A stretch of 11,166 bases of DNA, from assembly GCA_031278315.1 (NCBI GenBank), contig JAITKS010000086.1, positions 1 through 11,166 on the forward strand. The letters run 5' to 3'. The position numbers were made by a program, and so were the translations under genes. This DNA is from Planctomycetaceae bacterium. GTDB taxonomy: Bacteria; Planctomycetota; Planctomycetia; Pirellulales; Thermoguttaceae. The notes beneath the pieces were generated by a model, which worked only from the letters and a program-made list of their open reading frames with translations, had not been told where the DNA came from and made no database searches. Of the stretch, positions 5,821 to 11,166 are shown one piece after another; the first letter of the stretch is position 1; each line of letters opens with the position of its first letter.

Positions 5821-8028
5821 TTACTTTTTATCCATCACACAACTTACTCCGCCTGCTGCTGGTAAATAAGCTTCCATAGTGTAATCCGCAACCATCCTGT
5901 GCGCACTAAATCTCCACGCTAACGTACTAATTGAATTTTTCATTCTCTTGATCCACTTCGCCGGTAAACCATACTCGTCTGTCTCATAATATAACGGAAT
6001 TACTTCATGCTCTAATACGTCAAACAAACTCTCGGTATCCCGCTTGTCGGTAATTTTGTCATCGACATGACTCGTTCCATTTCCAATCGCAAAACCATTC
6101 GACCCGTCATACGCTTCCGCCCACCATCCGTCTAGTATCGATAAATTCAACGCCCCATTCAACACTGCTTTCATCCCACTCGTCCCCGATGCTTCCAACG
6201 GCCGTCTCGGATTATTCAACCAAACATCAACCCCCTGAATCATGTGCCTACAAACGTTAATATCATAATCCTCAATAAACACAAACCGATTCGCAAACAT
6301 TGGATCATTGCGTAAATTCGCAATAGTCTGAATAAATTCTTTCCCTGGATTGTCCGCCGGATGCGCCTTGCCCGCAAACACAAATTGAACCGGTCTTTCC
6401 AAATCATTACAAATTTTGGCCATCCGATCAAGCTGATTCAAAACAAGCGTCGCCCTCTTATAAGTTGCAAAACGCCGTCCAAATCCGATCGTTAAAATCT
6501 GCGGATCAAGAACCGTTCTCGCCCTCTCAATTACATCATCTGCCTCGCCCCGCCGCCTACATTGCCTGCTTACCCTCCGCCTAACAAACGCGATCAATAA
6601 ATTTTTTAGAGCGTTATGCGTCTCCCATAATTCCCCCGCATCTATGTTGTGTATGGGGTCCCATTCGCGCGGGTCAAACGATTCCTGCGACCAACTCGGC
6701 GGAAGATGCCTCTCAAATAACGTGTTTATCTGCCACGCCATCCAACTCGGAACATGCACTCCATTAGTAATATGACCAATCGGAACTTTCTCTTCCGGTA
6801 AATTCGGCCACAAACAATGCCACATTTTTCTCGACACAACCCCATGCAACGATGCAACCGCATTAGCAAATCGAGACATCTTACACCCCAAAACAGTCAT
6901 ACAAAACGGCTCACCCTGATTAGCCGTATTAACCCGCCCCAAAGACATCAAATGACTATGATCAATCCCTAACTCGTCCCGTAACGGTCCAAGATGCTCC
7001 TCAATCAAATTACTGTCAAATCTGTCATGCCCCGCTGGAACCGGCGTGTGCGTTGTAAAAACAGTCATCTGAGCAACATCCGACGCTGCGTCATGAAAAT
7101 TCAAACCGTCGTCATGCATCCTTTGTCGAATTGCTTCAAGCGTTGCAAATGCGTTATGCCCCTCGTTCAAATGATAAACACCCGGTGCAATTCCTAACGC
7201 CTTTAAGACACGAATCCCGCCAATCCCCGACACGATCTCTTGCCTTATTCTTGTACGATTATCACCTCCGTAAAGTCTGCTTGTCAGCTCCCTGTCGTTT
7301 GGTTGATTTTCTTCAATATCGGTGTCTAACAAATAAAGCGGTACTCTGCCAACATTCATTTTTCGTACCTTTGCATAAATCGTTCCAGTACGAGTTTTAA
7401 TCGATACCATGATTTTATTACCATTCGTGTCAACAGCAGGCTCTAGAGGTAAATATTCAACCATCGTGTCAAGATATTCTTCCTCTTGCCAACCGTTAAT
7501 ATTTAATTGCTGCTTGAAATATCCTTGATTGTAGAATAACCCAATAGCAACCAGCGGTACACCTAATCCGCTCGCACTCTTTATATGGTCGCCCGATAAA
7601 ACACCTAAACCGCCCGAATAAATCGGCACCGATTCATGGACTCCAAACTCAAGCGAAAAATAAGCAACCGGCCGCGAACCAAGAACCCCAACATTCTGAG
7701 TCGCCCATCGCGTGCGCGTATTCATGTATTCGTTCATTCGCCTATACGCTTGATCAATCCGCGTGTAAAGAACTAACTCGGCAGCTCGGACTTCAAGACG
7801 CTCCGGCGTAAATTCACGCAAAAGCGCAATCGGATTATGACCAAGTTGACGCCATCTGATCGGATCAAGAGAACGAAATAAATTGATGACCTCAGGATGC
7901 CAACTCCACCAAAGATTACTCGCTAACGCCATACACTTATTGTAAAGACCCTGCGGAGTAATTCCTGATATCTTACCGGTTGCCCCTGATATAGATGAAT
8001 TTTTATTTGATTCGGTACTCGTACTCAT
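5821..8028 (-). CDS. glgP: Alpha-glucan (glycogen/maltodextrin) phosphorylase, GT35
   Basis: This enzyme phosphorolyses alpha-1,4-glucans to glucose 1-phosphate using pyridoxal phosphate, releasing carbon from glycogen in the cytosol. It has 735 residues. Residues about 25-115 match the DUF3417-type N-terminus (NLWWSWHPE, LDP, HNP). The phosphorylase domain has YFSLEFGVHESVPIYSGGLG (123-142), HLNEGHNAF (286-294) and TTHTPVPAGHDRF. The phosphate-site stretch is GFGRRFATYKRA (515-526). The PLP-lysine motif is EASGTSGMK with K620, followed by NGALNLSILDGWW. All expected active-site motifs are visible. Relatives such as the Thermotoga or mycobacterial enzymes run to about 820-860 residues, so the usual extra C-terminal domain is missing. 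The frame closes cleanly after AYLPAA, so this is probably a short family variant. ATG at 8028 has no clear Shine-Dalgarno site. Its 5' neighbour is a long repeat-filled region shared with the divergent BatD-like gene. Confidence 0.95.
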   Translation of the reverse strand: MSTSTESNKNSSISGATGKISGITPQGLYNKCMALASNLWWSWHPEVINLFRSLDPIRWRQLGHNPIALLREFTPERLEVRAAELVLYTRIDQAYRRMNEYMNTRTRWATQNVGVLGSRPVAYFSLEFGVHESVPIYSGGLGVLSGDHIKSASGLGVPLVAIGLFYNQGYFKQQLNINGWQEEEYLDTMVEYLPLEPAVDTNGNKIMVSIKTRTGTIYAKVRKMNVGRVPLYLLDTDIEENQPNDRELTSRLYGGDNRTRIRQEIVSGIGGIRVLKALGIAPGVYHLNEGHNAFATLEAIRQRMHDDGLNFHDAASDVAQMTVFTTHTPVPAGHDRFDSNLIEEHLGPLRDELGIDHSHLMSLGRVNTANQGEPFCMTVLGCKMSRFANAVASLHGVVSRKMWHCLWPNLPEEKVPIGHITNGVHVPSWMAWQINTLFERHLPPSWSQESFDPREWDPIHNIDAGELWETHNALKNLLIAFVRRRVSRQCRRRGEADDVIERARTVLDPQILTIGFGRRFATYKRATLVLNQLDRMAKICNDLERPVQFVFAGKAHPADNPGKEFIQTIANLRNDPMFANRFVFIEDYDINVCRHMIQGVDVWLNNPRRPLEASGTSGMKAVLNGALNLSILDGWWAEAYDGSNGFAIGNGTSHVDDKITDKRDTESLFDVLEHEVIPLYYETDEYGLPAKWIKRMKNSISTLAWRFSAHRMVADYTMEAYLPAAGGVSCVMDKK

Positions 8029-8061
8029 TTTATTAAGAGTAAATGGTTACTGTTGATTGTT

Positions 8062-8067
8062 ATTATA
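8062..8067 (-). promoter_or_regulatory. Candidate -10 box for glgP
   Basis: On the minus strand, TATAAT (8067 down to 8062) lies 33 bp upstream of the ATG at 8028, giving a leader of about 27 nt. No good -35 hexamer is visible at 16-18 bp spacing, so the promoter is weak or activator-dependent, if real. Confidence 0.35.
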
Positions 8068-8324
8068 CTCTCCACTCCTGAAAATTCATTTTTCGTTACA
8101 ATAAATAAACCGAATATTATATTTGTAATACAATGACCGGCAGTTAAACCAAAAATTAAAGTGAGAGCAATATATTTCAAAAAAGTCTGGTGAAAATGTA
8201 ACAAACAACTATCAAAAACTGTTTAATGCTGCCAATAACACTAATACCAAACTAATCGCAAAAACAAAGGGAAAGAATTGTACATGAAAATAAAACCATT
8301 ACAACAACCCTGACTAAAATATTT

Positions 8325-8400
8325 GTAATATACCAGACAGAATTTTTTGGTTTCTATTTTTTTATTAACCACAGAGGTCACAAAGAACACAGAGATTTTG
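8325..8400 (+). repeat. Partial left end of the copy B-type element
   Basis: GTAATATACCAGACAGAATT (8325-8344) corresponds to the left terminus of copy B. As in copy B, it is followed by a T-rich spacer and then TTATTAACCACAGAG (8362-8376) and a second CACAGAG (8389-8395). The AT-rich module and cloverleaf core are missing; the sequence changes into a different repeat at 8424. This is best read as a truncated copy. Confidence 0.6.
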
Positions 8401-8423
8401 TTTTTTTGACAAGATAAAATAAC

Positions 8424-8488
8424 GGTTAGCGGCAGCGGTTAGCGGTTAGTTCGCATGCGGAAATTATCACGGATTATAAGTTCGAATC
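8424..8488 (+). repeat. GGTTAG / TTCGCATGC repeat, copy 1
   Basis: Tandem GGTTAGC-type hexamers (GGTTAGCGGCAGCGGTTAGC, then GGTTAG) run into TTCGCATGC, then GAAATT, CACGGATT and TTCGAATC. The whole layout recurs at 10901-10969 with small differences. GCATGC and the GATT...GAATC ends are self-complementary. Confidence 0.75.
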
Positions 8489-8536
8489 GATAATCACTAT
8501 TATTGATATTTCTTTTTTGGTACTAGTTGTCAATTT

Positions 8537-8590
8537 GTAACTATTCAGTAGAATAATTTTTGTAATTCGTACTATATCAGTGGAATTTTT
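8537..8590 (+). repeat. Two tandem GTAACTATTCAGTAGAAT units
   Basis: GTAACTATTCAGTAGAATAA with five following T (8537-8561) is followed at once by GTAATTCGTACTATATCAGT, GGAAT and T residues (8562-8590). These match units at 2884-2919 (minus strand) and 4326-4380 (+ strand). The units occur only in intergenic sequence. Confidence 0.65.
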
Positions 8591-8636
8591 GCATCACCGT
8601 TATACGCGGTAATTTTAATACAGAAGAATAAATTTT

Positions 8637-8782
8637 GTAATATACTCATTGTACTTTAAAATTCGGTTTTATTTTTTGTAACGAAAAAGATGACCATTCA
8701 CGCATAAAATAAAATCGCCCTTTCAGGGCTGGTTTTGTTTAAAACAAATACCGAATTTTCAAGTATGAATAGTATATATTAC
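8637..8782. mobile_element. MITE-like element with imperfect inverted termini
   Basis: The left end starts GTAATATACTC and reaches ACTTTAAAATTCGGT (8653-8667). The reverse complement of the right end starts GTAATATATACT and reaches ACTTGAAAATTCGGT (8750-8764). The inner 15-mers match at 14 positions. The 146-bp element contains the small hairpin GCCCTTTCAGGGC (8717-8729) and no gene. It appears to be the longer relative of the palindrome at 5724-5794. Confidence 0.65.
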
Positions 8783-8809
8783 TATTTTTTTATATCTCAA
8801 TAGAATTTT

Positions 8810-10915
8810 ATGAAAATTATTGTTTCAAAATTATGTTTTTCGTTTGATCGTTTTTTTATAACAAAAACGATTTTATTTTTGACTCTTTTGCTCGTTTCTA
8901 GTCTAACTTCATGGGCAGACCTTTCAATGACAACCGCAATAGATCGCGCTAATATTTATAAAGGTGAACGAATCACTTATCACATCATACTCACAGATTC
9001 AAAACAGATCGATAGTTCAATCGAACCTGATTTAAGTAACTACACAGATTTTGATATTCGTACTTTACCTAAACAAATGTCTAATAATTCCGGCAACTCA
9101 GTTCAAGTAATTATAAACGGACAAGTGGTACGCCAAGAATCCTCAACACAATCCAGATCAATCTTTACTTATGAACTGACCCCTAAACGTGAAGGTCAAT
9201 TGATAATCCCCGCACCAACTGTTTTTTCTAACGGACATAAAATAGCTCCGAATTCTGCTAAAGTATTAGATAAATCAGCAACATGTAATGCCGACGGCTC
9301 TTTTCCAATTACAGTTCGATCCCCCGACGAACAAGATATAGTTAAAATGCGGATAGAAACAGATCGCCGGAGACTCTATCCTTTTCAGCCTTTTCAAATA
9401 ACTCTTGTTGTACAAGTTAAATCACTTCCTCCGGCAGTTTTACAGGCTAATACCAGCCCGATAGCAGTTCTTCGTGAACCGCCTAACATAAAAATCGATT
9501 GGGCAAATGATAACTCACTACAAAAAGGACTTCGTCCCGCATTGCCGCTAAACGAATGGTTATATTCAATCCGTGCACCAAGATCACAAAAAGGTTTCGC
9601 AATTAATGAATACGCAACACGCGGAATTGATTTCGACGATGATCTGTTCGGTCCCGGCACATCCGGCGGATTCGGAAATATTATGAACGAAATGATTCGC
9701 GGACGACTCCTGCAATTCGCACCAACCCCAAAAGAAATCGTCACTAATAATGCAAACGGAACTAAAATAACATATTGGGAATATCGCTTTACCCGCAAAT
9801 TTATAGCCGAAGAACTCGGTAACTACAATTTCGATGCGATTCTAAAAGGTAATTTCGTAGTTGAAAATAAAAACAGCCGAGAAGGTGCAAGCTTGCAGCG
9901 AATTTATGCAATCGCACCCGAAGTGTTAGTCAATGTGGTCGATGTTCCCCTCACAAATAGACCCGAAAATTATGTCGGTGCATTCGGAAAATTCGACTTG
10001 ATTACAGATATCCAACCCAGAAAAGCTAAACGCGGCGAACCAATGACCTTGACCCTAAAATTAATCGGCGAAGGCTCAACCGGAAACGTTACACCCCCAG
10101 ACTTGACAACAAATCAAGAAGTTACTAATAACTTCAAAATACATTCGCCAACCGAAGAAGGTGATAATAACTCCTGTACTTTTACATATCCGATTCGCGC
10201 AACACAATCAGGAACAATCGTTTTTCCCTCTTTACCGATTTCATATTTCGATGTCCAAAGTGAACAATTTGTAACACTAAACAGCAAACCAATTAGTTTA
10301 GAAATCACAGATTCAGAACAACTCAACGGCGAGTTCTCTTTTAGTAAAAATAATTCTGCTATCAATAATTTTGAACGTTCAGAACACGGCTTACTCGCAA
10401 ATATGACAGAAAATTCTGATATAGTTAATCAATCTGTAAATTACTCCCGCTGGATAATGTTGAATATCATCCTGACTTTGACCTACCTGAGCTTCCAACT
10501 AATTTTATTTCTCCGATGCCGTCTCGGCGCAGACCCGCAACGCCGTCGCCGATTAGGTGCAATTAGCCGCATTAAAACTAGATTTAACCGCATTCAACAA
10601 AATCTTAAAAATAACAATTTACCCGAAGCCGTAATACAATACGGTAACGAATTACAAAACTCACTGTTCGGTTATATCGCCGACCTGAGTTGCGTTTCTG
10701 AACACGGAATGACAACAAAAGACGCATACTCAAAATATATCGAACTCGGCGGCGAAAAAGAACAAGCTGAACTCTTACGCAAAGTCCTAGAAATTCTCGA
10801 CAGCGCAAAATACGGCGGATTAGATTTGAAATCTTTAGACGACTTAATCATATCAATCGAAAATATACTCGCTCACCCAATTAACATAAAAGATATCTCA
10901 GTGGTTAGTGGTTAG
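8810..10915 (+). CDS. batD: BatD-like (oxygen tolerance) membrane-anchored protein
   Basis: This 701-residue envelope protein has a signal peptide at about 1-36 (hydrophobic core 20-33, likely cut after TSWA). A large extracytoplasmic part of beta-rich repeats follows (about 37-545). One membrane helix (548-568, WIMLNIILTLTYLSF core) leads to a basic cytoplasmic tail of about 130 residues. The motifs RPENYVGAFGKFDLITDIQP (384-403) and RGEPMTLTLKLIGEGSTGNV (408-427) fit the BatD pattern of a short glycine-bearing strand pair. BatD proteins of the Bacteroides aerotolerance cluster are usually beside batA, batB, batC or batE and a MoxR ATPase; none is in the window. Their biochemical role is unproven. 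ATG at 8810 is chosen because it directly precedes the signal peptide; no Shine-Dalgarno site is evident. Third codon positions are A/C-rich, opposite to accC. The last four residues (VVSG) and the stop are encoded by a repeat starting at 10901. Confidence 0.82.
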   Translation: MKIIVSKLCFSFDRFFITKTILFLTLLLVSSLTSWADLSMTTAIDRANIYKGERITYHIILTDSKQIDSSIEPDLSNYTDFDIRTLPKQMSNNSGNSVQVIINGQVVRQESSTQSRSIFTYELTPKREGQLIIPAPTVFSNGHKIAPNSAKVLDKSATCNADGSFPITVRSPDEQDIVKMRIETDRRRLYPFQPFQITLVVQVKSLPPAVLQANTSPIAVLREPPNIKIDWANDNSLQKGLRPALPLNEWLYSIRAPRSQKGFAINEYATRGIDFDDDLFGPGTSGGFGNIMNEMIRGRLLQFAPTPKEIVTNNANGTKITYWEYRFTRKFIAEELGNYNFDAILKGNFVVENKNSREGASLQRIYAIAPEVLVNVVDVPLTNRPENYVGAFGKFDLITDIQPRKAKRGEPMTLTLKLIGEGSTGNVTPPDLTTNQEVTNNFKIHSPTEEGDNNSCTFTYPIRATQSGTIVFPSLPISYFDVQSEQFVTLNSKPISLEITDSEQLNGEFSFSKNNSAINNFERSEHGLLANMTENSDIVNQSVNYSRWIMLNIILTLTYLSFQLILFLRCRLGADPQRRRRLGAISRIKTRFNRIQQNLKNNNLPEAVIQYGNELQNSLFGYIADLSCVSEHGMTTKDAYSKYIELGGEKEQAELLRKVLEILDSAKYGGLDLKSLDDLIISIENILAHPINIKDISVVSG

Positions 10916-10969
10916 TGGTCAGTGGTTAGTTCGCATGCAGAAATTTAGCACGGATTCTAAATTCGAATC
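10901..10969 (+). repeat. GGTTAG / TTCGCATGC repeat, copy 2, overlapping batD-like stop
   Basis: GTGGTTAGTGGTTAGTGGTC (10901-10920) leads into AGTGGTTAG, TTCGCATGC, GAAATTTAGCACGGATT and TTCGAATC, parallel to 8424-8488. The first 15 bp supply codons GTG GTT AGT GGT TAG of the preceding gene. Confidence 0.78.
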
Positions 10970-11002
10970 ATTACATTCCTAGTAATATAATTTATTGTTG
11001 CC

Positions 11003-11166
11003 TGGAACGCGGTCGTCTCGACCGCATCTTTAGGCGTTTTTTGTACCAAAAAGATGCAGGCGGGACGCCTGCGTTCCCAGCTAAAATATTTTTTAGTAAT
11101 TAACTTAAATTTAAAATCTAAAATTACAAAATCTAAAATTACAAAATCTGATTTCTCTGATTTCTC
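11003..11166 (-). repeat. Cloverleaf intergenic repeat, copy D (reverse orientation, cut by window end)
   Basis: Read on the minus strand, the core (11078-11003) has GGGAAC, arm 1 GCAGGCG/CGCCTGC with loop TCC, arm 2 ATCTTT/AAAGAT, arm 3 GCGGTCG/CGACCGC and a 3' outer strand GTTCCA. The AT-rich module follows (11079-11166), nearly identical to that of copy A. A 15-bp block (AAATCTAAAATTACA type) is duplicated near 11116-11150, and TGATTTCTC is repeated at the very end. Copies A and D therefore face each other across the window. Confidence 0.88.

Larger units (their letters stand above)
8029..8809. other. Gene-free repeat mosaic between divergent glgP and batD-like gene
   Basis: About 780 bp have no supportable gene on either strand. 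The region contains, in order: a degenerate arm of the ATATACT/ACTTTAAA family (about 8125-8178), a single GTAATATACCAG unit (8325-8348), a CACAGAG module (8362-8400), a GGTTAG/TTCGCATGC repeat (8424-8488), two tandem GTAACTATTCAG units (8537-8590), and a MITE-like element (8637-8782). The last 27 bp before the next gene include TATATCTCAATAGAATTTT, another weak relative of the unit. Promoters for both genes must lie among these repeats. Confidence 0.7.

Noticed and set aside
6994..7400. Two + strand frames inside glgP
   Set aside because: They are antisense shadows of glgP, whose catalytic motifs span this region.
9394..9798. 134-codon minus-strand frame inside the batD-like gene
   Set aside because: It is an antisense shadow of a well-supported coding frame and has no recognisable domain.

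Overview
The window is an AT-rich stretch (roughly one third GC by eye) of a bacterial chromosome. It holds six well-supported genes: five with recognisable families plus one PEP-CTERM surface protein. They are separated by unusually long intergenic regions packed with small repeats. The gene mix is desulfoferrodoxin, a PEP-CTERM protein, a BatD-like protein, a GT35 alpha-glucan phosphorylase with the DUF3417-type N-terminus, and a tRNA without an encoded CCA. Most genes lack a clear Shine-Dalgarno site. Together this best suits an anaerobic or microaerophilic low-GC Planctomycetota lineage (for example near Phycisphaerae/Sedimentisphaerales) or a PVC relative. That assignment is inference; no phylogenetic marker is present.

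Layout. 1-409: a repeat copy (A), an 11-unit heptanucleotide array and a strong terminator-like hairpin. 655-1032 (+): desulfoferrodoxin. 1516-2310 (+): PEP-CTERM protein with a DUF4114-like C-terminal motif. 2371-2616: a 246-bp MITE-like element. 2971-4317 (+): biotin carboxylase AccC, without accB beside it. 4354-4617: repeat copy B with inverted termini and an internal GATCCC-type satellite. 4625-5518 (-): soluble orphan histidine kinase. 5539-5609 (+): tRNA-Gly(CCC), divergent from the kinase. 5646-5794: repeat copy C and a palindrome. 5821-8028 (-): alpha-glucan phosphorylase. 8029-8809: a gene-free mosaic of at least four repeat families. 8810-10915 (+): BatD-like membrane-anchored protein, whose last codons and stop lie in a repeat. 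10901-11166: that repeat followed by copy D in reverse orientation.

How the parts fit. The genes do not form an operon or a pathway. They are housekeeping or stress functions: superoxide detoxification, fatty-acid precursor synthesis, glycogen breakdown, envelope or aerotolerance, signalling and a surface protein. Each appears to be its own transcription unit.

The most distinctive content is the repeats. The main family has a 76-nt core that can fold as a perfect four-way (cloverleaf) junction. Base changes between copies preserve pairing, and copy B is bounded by 20/23-matching inverted termini. The + strand also changes from G/T-rich (left of about 4.3 kb) to C/A-rich (right of about 4.6 kb), and the change falls at repeat copy B. 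This could reflect a replication-strand switch, a repeat-mediated inversion or an assembly join.
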